Shown: piece by piece, positions 27,805 to 36,667 of the stretch
How the letters are laid out: each line of letters opens with the position of its first letter
How positions within the stretch are numbered: the first letter of the stretch is position 1
Assembly: GCF_030582395.1 (NCBI RefSeq)
Contig: NZ_CP104382.1
Location: forward strand, 682,001 to 746,000
DNA from: Ralstonia pickettii
GTDB lineage: Bacteria > Pseudomonadota > Gammaproteobacteria > Burkholderiales > Burkholderiaceae
Length of the DNA stretch: 64,000 nucleotides
Direction of reading: 5' to 3'
Position numbers and translations under genes: made by a program
The notes under the pieces: model-generated
What the model saw: the letters and a program-made list of their open reading frames with translations, nothing else
Told to the model about the DNA's origin: nothing
Databases searched by the model: none

Positions 27805-28553
27805 GACTTTGGTGGTATGACCAATCGCCCGTGACCGCCATCCACGCCGATTTGTTGGCCGGTGATCCAGGATGCTGCAGGGCTGAGCAGGAACTCCGCT
27901 AGCGCCGCGGTATCGTCTCCTTGTCCGAGCCTGCCCAGTGGATTCGCCTTTGCAAGTCGCTCCGCAACTGCTGGCGCACTGGTCAGTCGAGATGACATTG
28001 CTGACGACGTCAACCCCGGATGGATGCAGTTCACGCGGATATTCCGTTCCGCATAGGTTGCCGCAGCTGACTGCGCAAGTGCAGCGACGGCTGCCTTGGC
28101 ACTGGCAATGGCCTCGTGATTCGGGAAGCCCGCAGTGGCGGCAACCGAGCCGATTAACACCGCACTTGCGGGAGCCTTGTGACTAAGGGCTTGCTGCACA
28201 AACAAGCGCAATGCATTCCACGCCGAAAAGAAATTCGCGTCGAGTGCCTGCGTAAGTTCGTGATCGGACGTGAGGTGGAGCGGCCTGATGATGATCGATC
28301 CGACGCAGTGAGCTAGACCTGTCGGGGCTCCGAATTGCGCCACCCCCGCTTCAATAGCACGCTGAGCGCTACTGCGATCTGCGACGTCGGCCGGGCACAC
28401 AAGAGTCGGAGCTGCCTGAAGGCCTTCAGCGAGTTGCTCCAACTTACTCTGATCTCGCGCTGTGAGTACCAAAGGAATGCCCGAGCTGCTCAAACGTCGC
28501 GCCAGGGCGGAGCCCACGGCGCCGCTCGCTCCAGTAATCCATACAAATCCCAT
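27801..28553 (-). CDS. Atypical short-chain dehydrogenase/reductase
   Basis: SDR-fold protein of 250 residues. The cofactor loop is present near the N terminus (VWITGASGAVGSALARRL) and the active-site Ser (IGSVAATAG), but the Y-x-x-x-K motif reads I-x-x-x-K (NHEAIASAKAAV), so the catalytic Tyr is missing. The C-terminal GQQIGVDGG motif is normal. A related branch with this NHEAIA motif exists, so it is a family feature rather than decay; activity may be altered or lost. The ATG at 28553 was chosen over a TTG 24 bases upstream. Middle gene of the MerR-SDR-DUF3429 unit. Confidence 0.85.
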   Translation of the reverse strand: MGFVWITGASGAVGSALARRLSSSGIPLVLTARDQSKLEQLAEGLQAAPTLVCPADVADRSSAQRAIEAGVAQFGAPTGLAHCVGSIIIRPLHLTSDHELTQALDANFFSAWNALRLFVQQALSHKAPASAVLIGSVAATAGFPNHEAIASAKAAVAALAQSAAATYAERNIRVNCIHPGLTSSAMSSRLTSAPAVAERLAKANPLGRLGQGDDTAALAEFLLSPAASWITGQQIGVDGGHGRLVIPPKS

Positions 28554-28669
28554 CTTTGCTTCCCGATAGGTTTCCAACCGAACACAGACAACGCAAGGGT
28601 CGTGGGCAGGCTCAATACCGATCGCTCAAACCGGTTCATGGTCACCGTCACGTGGCGCGCCAGAGTGAG

Positions 28670-29635
28670 TTAGCGCTGGGCACCCGTCAGCAACTCTTCA
28701 TGGCGGACGATCTCCGCGAGCGCCGTCTCAAGTAGCTGTACAGCCCGATTTGCGACGTTACCGAGCCGGCGATGCAGCAGTGCATCCTGCGGCGAGCGGG
28801 ACAGGCACGCATCGCTGTAACGTTGGAATGCACTGAGTTGACTGACGAGTTCGGCCAAGTGCCGGGGGCACTCGCACTGGATCGTTGAAGTGAGCCCGGC
28901 GAAAGCAGCGAGCGCCTTGTCGTCGAAGCGACGCGCCGCCCGCGAGCGCGGGTCGGCATTCAGGATGTCCGCCTGGCGGAGGGCCATCGCCCAGTCGACG
29001 AGTTCTGTGATGAGCGCGCCCGGCCTGGCTTCAGCATCGGATTGCTGGACCACACGCAAGCCGCCGAGGCCCGCGCGTTCAATTGCGCGGGGCGAGCCCG
29101 ATGTAAAGATCACGCTGATCGCTTTCGCGTGGGCCGCTTCGGCCAGCGCCACGATGCGAAGAAGGGTGTCCTCCTGAAGCGAAGGCACGGCGACTAGCAG
29201 CGCATCCGCTCTCGACCCTGCTCGTGCGTCCCGGAACGCTTCTTCCAACGAGCCCGGATGCCCGCAAATATGCATGCTGTCCGAGGCCGAATCCGAGATA
29301 GCAAGCGACACTGGTCCCACCATCAAAAGCGAAATCGGCTCGGACTGTGCCGAATGGGCGCTTGCAGACGATCGCACCAAAGCCCTTAGAGACTCCACAT
29401 TGAGACTCGCCACCGCACGGATGGCATGCCCGCCATCGACTAGTCCTCTGATCAGACGCAAGCGCTCAATGTCTTCCTCTGTGTAAAGACGCTGGCCCGA
29501 AGCACTCTTCGGCGGCGCGACGACGGCGTACTTGCGTTCCCAAATGCGCAAGGTCGATGCCGACATTCGAGCCAGTTTTGCCGCTTCGCCGCTTCGGTAA
29601 TGTCTGGGGGCTAATGACTTATAGAGCCTTTTCAC
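28670..29635 (-). CDS. MerR family regulator with degenerate B12-binding-like domain
   Basis: Regulator of 321 residues. Residues 10-80 are the MerR HTH (YRSGEAAKLARMSASTLRIWERKYAVVAPPKSASGQRLYTEEDIERLRLI), and residues 105-215 form an alpha/beta domain placed like the cobalamin-binding part of LitR/CarH. The B12 motif D-x-H-x-x-G is not intact (SMHICG), so light sensing by adenosylcobalamin is doubtful. The start is a GTG with GGAGGA seven bases upstream. It leads the SDR-DUF3429 unit and faces the ECF sigma operon; control of a stress or light response is inferred. Confidence 0.82.
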   Translation of the reverse strand: MKRLYKSLAPRHYRSGEAAKLARMSASTLRIWERKYAVVAPPKSASGQRLYTEEDIERLRLIRGLVDGGHAIRAVASLNVESLRALVRSSASAHSAQSEPISLLMVGPVSLAISDSASDSMHICGHPGSLEEAFRDARAGSRADALLVAVPSLQEDTLLRIVALAEAAHAKAISVIFTSGSPRAIERAGLGGLRVVQQSDAEARPGALITELVDWAMALRQADILNADPRSRAARRFDDKALAAFAGLTSTIQCECPRHLAELVSQLSAFQRYSDACLSRSPQDALLHRRLGNVANRAVQLLETALAEIVRHEELLTGAQR

Positions 29636-30005
29636 AAGTCCTCCTCACTGCCCGTGCAGGTTAATACGCTGGGCAGGCTGCGAACAGGGCACCGTGCTGC
29701 GGAGAGCGGTAATGCTCACCAATGAGTCAGAAATGCATCGGTATGTTGCTCGGGACGTTGCATGCCGAGAGGGATTGCGGACGCCTTGGATGGCGCGGCC
29801 GCCGTTACGCATTGGGTTTCAAGAGTCGAGAGGGAGTTTCCCCCGAGACTGGCCCGTTGACGAACGTGCCCTTAAGCCGGAACCCAACTCAAACTCGACA
29901 ACGCCGACTGCGTTCGCAGCAGCTTCTGTGCGACGTCACGGTTCCGTCACATATCAAACTTAGTCTCCTGCGCCAGTATCGACTGATGGTTCCAGGGGAT
30001 TCAAC
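29636..30005. other. Intergenic region, 370 bases
   Basis: No gene is convincing here. It lies between divergent units and holds the MerR promoter on one side and, on the other, a Pho-box-like direct repeat close to the phosphodiesterase start. Confidence 0.5.
29934..29955 (+). promoter_or_regulatory. Pho-box-like direct repeat
   Basis: Two 7-mers CGTCACG and CGTCACA spaced 11 bases apart (unit plus GTTC or TATC), the architecture of PhoB boxes (CTGTCAT units every 11 bases). It lies 51 bases before the start of an alkaline-phosphatase-superfamily gene. Sequence match is partial, so this is a candidate. Confidence 0.45.
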
Positions 30006-32183
30006 ATGAAACACATGTACGGCTTGGCAGCCGCCTTGGCTGGCAGCATTCTTGTCGCCGCATGCGGTGGCGACTCTGTATTGAGCAGTGGCACCTCTGC
30101 AGCGCAGAGCCAACCAACGCGAACAATCGTCATGGTCTGGGACGGGCTGCGCCCGGACTCGATCAATGCCACGGATACACCGAACCTGTATGCATTGCGC
30201 CAGGCAGGTGTCAACTTCAGCGACAACCATTCAACGTACCCGACCTTCACGATGATGAACGGTTCGTCCTTTGCGACGGGCGCGTTCCCGAAGACCAGCG
30301 GGTTCTACGGCAACACGTTCTGGACGCCGCCGCAGGGCGCGACCAACAGCATTCCGGCGGGCAACCTCGGGACGCCGAACAGCGGCAAAACAGCGGCTGC
30401 ATCGGCTGACTATGTCGATCCGATCTTTACCGAGGACTACCAGGTCCTGACCACCCTCAACAACTATTACGGGGGGCAGCTGCTTCTGGTAAAGAGTCTG
30501 TTTGCTTCGGCCCAGGCTGCAGGCTTGACGACTGCCACCGTAGGGAAGTCCGGCGCCGCCTTCATCCAGGATCTGGGGCAGGGTGGATATTTTCTCGACG
30601 AGAACACGGTACAGCCGCGTAGCCTGGTCACCGAACTGCAGAGCGCCGGCTACGCACTGCCGTTCAATACGCAGTACGGATACTCGGGGTCCAACGCCGT
30701 CACGTTGGCTGCGACGAACGGAGATCCGACCGCGCGCGCCGGCTATATCACCTTCAACACAACGGCCTATGACAGTGCCAGTGGCGTGACCGCCATTGCG
30801 GCCCGCGATAGCAGCGATACCACCCAGGGTGCACCCGAGGACGCAGCTAACAAGTACATGTTGTCGGTGTTCACCAACTACATCCTGCCGAAGAAGCAGC
30901 CGATGCTCTCGCTGATCTGGTTCCGCACGCCCGATAACGTGGAGCATGGCTACGGCCCTGGGTCGGCAAACGCGATCGCTGGCCTGCGCTCACAGGATCA
31001 GCGCCTTGGCGAACTGATCAACGCGCTCAAGGCGAACAATCTGTACGCAAGTACCAACCTGATCGTGGTCTCGGACCACGGCCATTCCAGCGTCTCGGGC
31101 CCGCTTTCGCTGTACCCCCTGCGCGCCATTACGCCGTCCGGTACTGCGCCTGGCGGCACGCCCGTCAATGGCGCAACCAGCGGGACGGATGCAGCTGCCA
31201 TCGGTGCGGTATCTGCCACGGGCTACTCGTTCTCCGGCGACGTTCGCTCGGCCGACTTGCTCACCTATCGGGGCTTCAAGGCGTACGACGGCTCGGGTTG
31301 TACAACCTCTGCCATGTACGGTCTGCAGGCCAACGGTACGCCGACCGTGCCGGTCAAGGTGGATACGACCGGCTCTCTGTGTGGTGCGGCCAATACAAAG
31401 TACCAAGCGATCAGTGCGAGTCTGGCATCGCCTGTTGCCAGCTTCAAGGTGCCGTCTCCTGGCAATCTCCCGGCCAATAGCATCGTGGTCGCGGCCAATG
31501 GCGGCTCGGATTACTTCTATGTGCCAAGCCATGACGCGACCACGGTTCAGAACCTCGTGAAGGTCCTGCAACAACGCGAAGAGTATGGCGCGATCTTCGT
31601 GGATAGCCGCTACGGCGCGCTCCCGGGCACGCTGCCCATGTCCATGGTCAACCTGGAGAACGCGCAGCGGCAGAACAATGGTCAACCTGATGTGGTGGTC
31701 AGCTTCAACTGGGATGATCAGGTCTCGATCAAGGGCATGCCCGGCATCGAGTTCGAAAGCACCGGTGGCCAACGCGGCATGCACGGCAGCTTTGGTACGA
31801 CAGACGTGCATAACACGCTGATTGCCAGCGGCCCGTCTTTCCGCACGAGTACCGTTGTGACCAATCCGACAGGCAACGTTGACGTGGCGCCGACGGTTGC
31901 GTATCTGCTGGGCTTGTCGATGCCACAGGCTGACGGCCGCATCATCAACGAGGCGCTGGTCAATCCGGCAAGCCCGACCGCGCCGAGCATCAAGGCGTCG
32001 ACGGTGAGCCCCGCTGCGCCTGCCACCGGCCTGAGCTTTGAGGTGCCAACCGACCCGACGGGCGCCACCAAGGATACTGCGCTGACCCAGGGCAGCTACA
32101 CCATCAACCTTGCCGTGAAGGATCTGAGCGTTGATGGCAAGACCTACCGATACTTTGACTATGCCAAGGCTGTCCGCCAGTAA
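30006..32183 (+). CDS. Lipoprotein phosphodiesterase/nucleotide pyrophosphatase family
   Basis: Exported hydrolase of 725 residues. A lipoprotein signal ends at C20 (ILVAAC-GGD). The catalytic fold of the alkaline phosphatase superfamily follows: metal ligand D46 in VWDGLRPD, nucleophile T82 in YPTFTMMN, then DNVEHGYGPGS, VVSDHGHS and, late in the chain, GMHGSFG. These are the two-metal ligands of type I phosphodiesterases/NPPs. Long Ser/Thr/Gly-rich inserts (about 375-500) make it larger than usual. It probably releases phosphate from nucleotides or phosphodiesters at the cell surface; the Pho-box-like repeat upstream fits that. It overlaps the next gene by 23 bases. Confidence 0.88.
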   Translation: MKHMYGLAAALAGSILVAACGGDSVLSSGTSAAQSQPTRTIVMVWDGLRPDSINATDTPNLYALRQAGVNFSDNHSTYPTFTMMNGSSFATGAFPKTSGFYGNTFWTPPQGATNSIPAGNLGTPNSGKTAAASADYVDPIFTEDYQVLTTLNNYYGGQLLLVKSLFASAQAAGLTTATVGKSGAAFIQDLGQGGYFLDENTVQPRSLVTELQSAGYALPFNTQYGYSGSNAVTLAATNGDPTARAGYITFNTTAYDSASGVTAIAARDSSDTTQGAPEDAANKYMLSVFTNYILPKKQPMLSLIWFRTPDNVEHGYGPGSANAIAGLRSQDQRLGELINALKANNLYASTNLIVVSDHGHSSVSGPLSLYPLRAITPSGTAPGGTPVNGATSGTDAAAIGAVSATGYSFSGDVRSADLLTYRGFKAYDGSGCTTSAMYGLQANGTPTVPVKVDTTGSLCGAANTKYQAISASLASPVASFKVPSPGNLPANSIVVAANGGSDYFYVPSHDATTVQNLVKVLQQREEYGAIFVDSRYGALPGTLPMSMVNLENAQRQNNGQPDVVVSFNWDDQVSIKGMPGIEFESTGGQRGMHGSFGTTDVHNTLIASGPSFRTSTVVTNPTGNVDVAPTVAYLLGLSMPQADGRIINEALVNPASPTAPSIKASTVSPAAPATGLSFEVPTDPTGATKDTALTQGSYTINLAVKDLSVDGKTYRYFDYAKAVRQ

Positions 32184-32850
32184 TGCGAGCCGTTGGGCGA
32201 CAGGCGCGGTGCTGCTGTGTGCGGTGTTGGCACCGGCACCGGCAGCCGCGGCTGGGCGCCCGGCGGTGACGTTCGAATCGGTCTTCCAGTCTGGCACCGA
32301 GCCTGCAGCGCTGTTCTATCGGGCCGAGTTCACGGCCAGCGATGGCGTGCACGCGCTGCAGGTCTGGCGTGACAGACAAGTGCGCCTGCGGCGCAAGACG
32401 GATGACGCGCTTGATACGTATGTCGTTCGGAATACTGCCGATCCGCTCGAATACCAGATGACGGTGGTGGACTACCGCAAGCGGATCACCACGCGAATTG
32501 ATCGCAATAACTTGATTCGCCTGGGCCACTTCAGTGACTGGTTCGATATGGCCCACGGCTTGCGGCATCCGGTCGGCGCCTATCGTCTTGCGCCGACCAC
32601 TGCGCCTGCTGGGGCGCCGGCACCGGCGTCGACATGCCGTTGGTATGTGCTCTCGCAGGGCAATACCACGCATCGGATCTGCTGGAGCGCCCGGGAGCAC
32701 TTGCCAATGGTGATCTGGTCAGAGGCCAACGCGTCTGCCGTCTGGCGTGTTACGCAGGTCGAGCACCAGCCGATTGGGGACGAAGTCTTCGTGACTCATG
32801 ATGCCGGATTCGTCCGCAATGATGCGAACGCCGACATTGAGGGCGATTGA
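32161..32850 (+). CDS. Secreted protein of unknown function
   Basis: Protein of 229 residues with a signal peptide (about 1-31, ending PAAAAAG). The remainder is mixed beta-rich sequence with a proline/alanine linker near residue 145 (APTTAPAGAPAPAS) and two Cys (CRWYV, RICWS) that could pair. No family recognised. It overlaps the end of the phosphodiesterase gene, so the two are cotranscribed and probably act together outside the cytoplasm, for instance as an accessory to the hydrolase. Confidence 0.75.
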   Translation: MPRLSASNASRWATGAVLLCAVLAPAPAAAAGRPAVTFESVFQSGTEPAALFYRAEFTASDGVHALQVWRDRQVRLRRKTDDALDTYVVRNTADPLEYQMTVVDYRKRITTRIDRNNLIRLGHFSDWFDMAHGLRHPVGAYRLAPTTAPAGAPAPASTCRWYVLSQGNTTHRICWSAREHLPMVIWSEANASAVWRVTQVEHQPIGDEVFVTHDAGFVRNDANADIEGD

Positions 32851-32925
32851 GCGCTGCTTCATCAGGCGACCCGTCGACTAACCGGGCCGGTGCAAGCTTG
32901 GCGACGGCGAACGGCGACCGCACCA

Positions 32926-33828
32926 TTAGATCGCCACGAGCCGTTGCCTCAACCGTGGTACGAGAAAATCTAGAAACGCTCGCAGCTTGATTGGCAAAGG
33001 CTTTTGACCGGCGTGCATGACGTGCACAGGCAGCGGCGCAGGCTCGAAGTGCTGCAGCACGATGCGTAACGAACCCTGCGCGACCGCATCCACCACTTGA
33101 TACGAAAGCACGCGCGTGAGCCCGACGCCCGCGGCTGCAGCGGCGATGGCCGCGTCCGCGGTGTTGACCACGAGCCGCGAATGGATCTCGACGTTCGTTG
33201 CTTTGTTGGAGCGAGATGGGAACGTCCACATTTGCGCAGTGTCCAGCGCATTGAACGTCACGCACGTATGCACGTTCAGCTGAGCGGGCGTGGCGGGAAC
33301 GCCATGCGCTTCAAGGTACGCGGGGCTGGCACAGACAACCCGGCGGACCTCGCCGACACGCGTTGCCACCATGCTGCTATCGGGCAGAGCGCCAATGCGC
33401 ACTGCCGCATCGACGTGCTCATCGAGCAAGTGGAGGCTGCGATCGACCAGCGAAAGCCGAACATCGATCTGCGGGTACGTGGCGAGAAATTCTGCAATCA
33501 GCGGCGTGACATGCAACCGGCCGAACACCACTGGCGCGGTGACTGACAGCTCGCCGCGAGGGGTCGCGTATTCGCCGGTGGCGGCGCGTTCAGCTTCATC
33601 AACCTCTCCGAGAATCTTGCGGCACGCCGCAACGTAGGCCGCGCCTGCTTCGGTCAAGGAAAGCCGCCGCGTGGTGCGGATCAGCAACCGCGTCGCCAAA
33701 TGCGATTCCAGTTCGGTGATCTTGCGACTGACTGTCGTCAGCGGCATGCCGAGATGCCTGGCAGCAGCGGAAAAGCTGCCTGCGTCGGCAACCGATAACA
33801 GCACCTGCATCGCTTCGAGTCGGTCCAT
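32926..33828 (-). CDS. LysR family transcriptional regulator
   Basis: Regulator of 300 residues. N-terminal winged HTH (1-60: MQVLLSVADAGSFSAAARHLGMPLTTVSRKITELESHL) and a substrate-binding domain (about 90-295). The sequence is of the large CrgA/DmlR-like branch (ATRLLIRTTRRLSLTEAG, AVRIGALPDSSMVATRVGEVRRVVCASPAYL). It is divergent from the AhpD-like gene, its likely target. The start MDRLEAM is the conventional one for this branch. Confidence 0.9.
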   Translation of the reverse strand: MDRLEAMQVLLSVADAGSFSAAARHLGMPLTTVSRKITELESHLATRLLIRTTRRLSLTEAGAAYVAACRKILGEVDEAERAATGEYATPRGELSVTAPVVFGRLHVTPLIAEFLATYPQIDVRLSLVDRSLHLLDEHVDAAVRIGALPDSSMVATRVGEVRRVVCASPAYLEAHGVPATPAQLNVHTCVTFNALDTAQMWTFPSRSNKATNVEIHSRLVVNTADAAIAAAAAGVGLTRVLSYQVVDAVAQGSLRIVLQHFEPAPLPVHVMHAGQKPLPIKLRAFLDFLVPRLRQRLVAI

Positions 33829-34007
33829 GGCTCTAGCTGGAGGGTTGTAGGGAACGTGAGGCCTCTGCGGTTTCAGGTGCCCCGGCAATGCTCGGAAACT
33901 CTACCACCGAGTGGAAAAATCATTCCCGATTCGAGCCCATTATCCTGTTGATCGGAAATACCTACAGTACGGGTGTCGCTGTTCAACCCGCCTGAAAGGA
34001 GACGTCG

Positions 34008-34559
34008 ATGCCCCGTATTCCGACCCCCACCACGATCGCCGATGCACCCGCCGCATCCCGCCCGCTACTCGAAGCCGTCGAGCAACAGCTGGGCGTCGTG
34101 CCCAATCTGTTTCGCATGGTTGCGAACAGCCCCGCTGCGCTCGAAGGCTATCTAGCGCTGTCTGGTGCTCTTGCGAAGGGCAAGCTATCCGCGCAGACAC
34201 GCGAACGGATTGCCCTGGCAATCGCGGAAGTCAACGGCTGCGATTACTGCCTGTCAGCGCACGCTTACCTCGCGAAAAATGTCGCGAAACTCAATGACGC
34301 CGAGATCGCTGCGAATCGGCACGGCAAGTCGAACGACCCAAAGGCCGATGCCGCCGTACGCTTTGCTGTGCTGGTTGCCCAACAGCGCGGGCGTGTCGCT
34401 GACGTGGAGTTGGCAGCCGTCAAGGCGGCGGGCTACACCGATGCCGACATCATCGAGATTGTCCAGAACGTTGCGCTGAACGTCTGGACGAACTACATCA
34501 ACGTCGTCGCGCAGACGGAAATCGACTTCCCTCTGGTGAGCGCCGAAGCGGTCGCCTGA
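34008..34559 (+). CDS. AhpD-like / carboxymuconolactone decarboxylase family peroxidase-related protein
   Basis: All-helical protein of 183 residues. The redox motif NGCDYCLSAH carries C78, C81 and H85, the CxxC of AhpD-like alkyl hydroperoxidase proteins, with upstream LSAQTRERIALAIAEV as in the peroxidase-related subfamily. Such proteins reduce hydroperoxides or act as disulfide reductants. A strong AAAGGAG site precedes the ATG. It is divergent from a LysR gene and followed after 71 bases by a PNPOx-fold protein in the same direction. Confidence 0.9.
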   Translation: MPRIPTPTTIADAPAASRPLLEAVEQQLGVVPNLFRMVANSPAALEGYLALSGALAKGKLSAQTRERIALAIAEVNGCDYCLSAHAYLAKNVAKLNDAEIAANRHGKSNDPKADAAVRFAVLVAQQRGRVADVELAAVKAAGYTDADIIEIVQNVALNVWTNYINVVAQTEIDFPLVSAEAVA

Positions 34560-34630
34560 GCGAACCTCACCGGAGGCGAGGAAGCGCTGCTATACCGTCC
34601 GCGCTTCCGGCTTTGCATGGAGCGGCTGTC

Positions 34631-35263
34631 ATGAATCAGAGGGCATATCCGAGCGACATTGCTTTCACCTCCACCGTGAAGGCGATACAGACGCGGCACG
34701 GCTCGCGTGAGCTTTACGCGAGCGTGGAGAAGGGCCGAGGCTGGCACACGACGATCACGCCGGACTGTGCCGCTTTCATCCGTCAACAGACGAGTGTCTT
34801 TCTGGCGACGGCCAATGCGGCTGGGCAGCCGTACATCCAGCATCGCGGGGGGCCACGCGGCTTCCTGCATGTGCTCGATGCAAAGACGATCGCCTTTGCA
34901 GATTTTGCGGGAAACCAGCAGTTCATTACGCTGGGCAACCTCGCGGACAATCCGAAGGCATATTTCTTCATGATCGACTATGCGCGCCGCCGAAGAATCA
35001 AATTCTGGGGAACGGCGACGGTGTCGGAAGACCTGCAATTGATCGAACAGCTCGCACGGAAGGACTACAAGGCAAAGCCGCAGCGTGTCATCGTGTTCAC
35101 GGTCGAAGCCTGGGACATGAATTGCCCGCAGCACATCCCGCAGCGATTCGATGCGGACGATGTGCGCAAGGTCTTGGAAGAGAAGGACGAGCGGATCCGT
35201 TTGCTGGAGGAGCAAGTGCGTGAGCTGCAAGAGCAGGCGACGCGCGCCAGTGCTCAGGAATGA
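34631..35263 (+). CDS. Pyridoxamine 5'-phosphate oxidase-fold flavoprotein
   Basis: Protein of 210 residues with the split-barrel flavin-binding fold (about 35-165: TSVFLATANAAGQPYIQHRGGPRGFLHVLDAKTIAFADFAGN) typical of PNPOx-like proteins of unknown substrate. The C-terminal 40 residues are a charged coiled coil (RKVLEEKDERIRLLEEQVRELQEQ). Not a true PdxH. With the AhpD-like gene upstream it may form a small oxidative-stress unit. The start MNQRAYP is favoured over a GTG/ATG 18 bases earlier. Confidence 0.85.
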   Translation: MNQRAYPSDIAFTSTVKAIQTRHGSRELYASVEKGRGWHTTITPDCAAFIRQQTSVFLATANAAGQPYIQHRGGPRGFLHVLDAKTIAFADFAGNQQFITLGNLADNPKAYFFMIDYARRRRIKFWGTATVSEDLQLIEQLARKDYKAKPQRVIVFTVEAWDMNCPQHIPQRFDADDVRKVLEEKDERIRLLEEQVRELQEQATRASAQE

Positions 35264-35378
35264 TGGCGGGCACCGGCGCCAGCCACAGGCGTAACAGCGT
35301 AGGCGCGCATCAAGTTCATACAGCTCTGCGGCCGCAACGGAATTGATTTCATGGTCTCACTCGTCGCCTTTCGCCGCC

Positions 35379-36122
35379 CTACCATGGTTGGTTGGCGGGC
35401 CCAACGGTGAACTCATTGACGGTTGTGTCGTCGGGCAGATCGATCGCAAAGGCCACGACCTCGGCGACCCGGTCCGCGCTGATGCCGTATTGCTGGTAGA
35501 TGGCATGCATGCTGTCGGCAGACTCCTTGTGGGTGATGGTGTCCAGCAACTCGGTGTTGATCGCGGCCGGGTAGATCGTCGCCGTACGGATGTTGTTTCC
35601 TTCCATCGCAGATTCCATGCGAAGGACTTCCATGAAGTCCCGCACGAACCACTTGGTGCCACCGTACACTGCGCAGCCGGGATAGGCTTTGAGGCCGGCT
35701 ACGGATGACGTTGCAATGACGTGTCCCGACTTCTGCGCGATGAACGAGGGCAACACTGCGGCGACGCCGTTCAGGACACCCTTGACGTTGACGTCGATCA
35801 TGCGATGCCAGTCGTCCGTCTTTAGCGCGGAGAGAGGCGAGTTCGGCATGAGCCCGGCGTTCAGGAACATGACATCGACACGCCCGAATTTCTGCTTGGC
35901 CAGGTTGACGATCTCGTCGTTGTCAGACTGCCGGGTCACGTCCATCACGGCATATGTGGCTTGGCCGCCGGCATGCTCGATTGCATCCGTGAGTTGTCGC
36001 AGTTCATTTTCGCGGCGCGCACCAAGGACCACCTTGGCACCTCGCGCAGCAAGCAGTCGTGCAGTTGCCGCACCGATGCCTGACGACGCACCCGTGATGA
36101 TGATGACTTTGTCTTTGATCAT
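35379..36122 (-). CDS. Short-chain dehydrogenase/reductase (YdfG-like)
   Basis: Classical SDR of 247 residues: cofactor motif TGASSGIG (10-17), NAG at about 89, catalytic Ser in [21 protein letters not shown] with Tyr and Lys in place (YGGTK). It best resembles NADP-dependent SDRs acting on small alcohols or 3-hydroxy acids. Its start overlaps the cupin gene stop by four bases, so the two share an operon. Confidence 0.9.
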   Translation of the reverse strand: MIKDKVIIITGASSGIGAATARLLAARGAKVVLGARRENELRQLTDAIEHAGGQATYAVMDVTRQSDNDEIVNLAKQKFGRVDVMFLNAGLMPNSPLSALKTDDWHRMIDVNVKGVLNGVAAVLPSFIAQKSGHVIATSSVAGLKAYPGCAVYGGTKWFVRDFMEVLRMESAMEGNNIRTATIYPAAINTELLDTITHKESADSMHAIYQQYGISADRVAEVVAFAIDLPDDTTVNEFTVGPANQPW

Positions 36123-36644
36123 GGCTTGTCTCCCAAGTACTGTTCATCGGAAACAGGTTCCAGCCACTCCACTGGCTTCCCGTCGAGTGCCTCCTGAACG
36201 GCGATATGCGTCATCGCTGTCGTCGACGTAGCGCCATGCCAATGCTTGTGATTCGGCGGACACCAGATCACGTCGCCGGCACGGATCTCCACTCTTTCTT
36301 CGCCCTCGCACTGCGTCCAACCGCATCCCGCTGTGACGATAAGCGTCTGCCCAAGCGCGTGTGTATGCCAATGGGTTCGCGCTCCCGGCTCGAACGTCAC
36401 GGCGGCGCACGAGTGGCGAGCGGGCGCCGGAGGGTTGCTCAAGGGATCGATGCGAACGCTCCCCGTGAACCATTCGGCGGGCCCCTTGATGGATGGGGAC
36501 CTTGTCCCATCGCCCGGTTGATTGCACACGGGCTGCGTTGGGACGTTTTCGGTCAGCCGCCAGTGACGGCGCTGCAGCCGCGGCAGCCGTTCCGAGAGCC
36601 AGGGCGCCTTGCAGGGCGCGCCGGCGAGAATTCGAGAAATCCAT
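36119..36644 (-). pseudogene. Tat-exported cupin gene with frameshift
   Basis: The C-terminal part (frame from about 36556 down to 36119) encodes a complete cupin domain: [52 protein letters not shown], the pattern of (R)-mandelonitrile-lyase-like cupins. The upstream part, in a different frame, starts at 36644 behind an AAAGGA ribosome site and encodes a twin-arginine signal ([24 protein letters not shown]). Relatives usually have exactly this signal fused to the cupin. The frames switch near 36555, around CTGACCGAAAACG. So the gene needs one base change to be whole. Either it is a recent pseudogene, a sequencing error, or the cupin is made from an internal GTG at 36529 and stays cytoplasmic (136 residues). 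Confidence 0.75.
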
Positions 36645-36667
36645 GGATGTTCCTTTAGATTGGTAAT

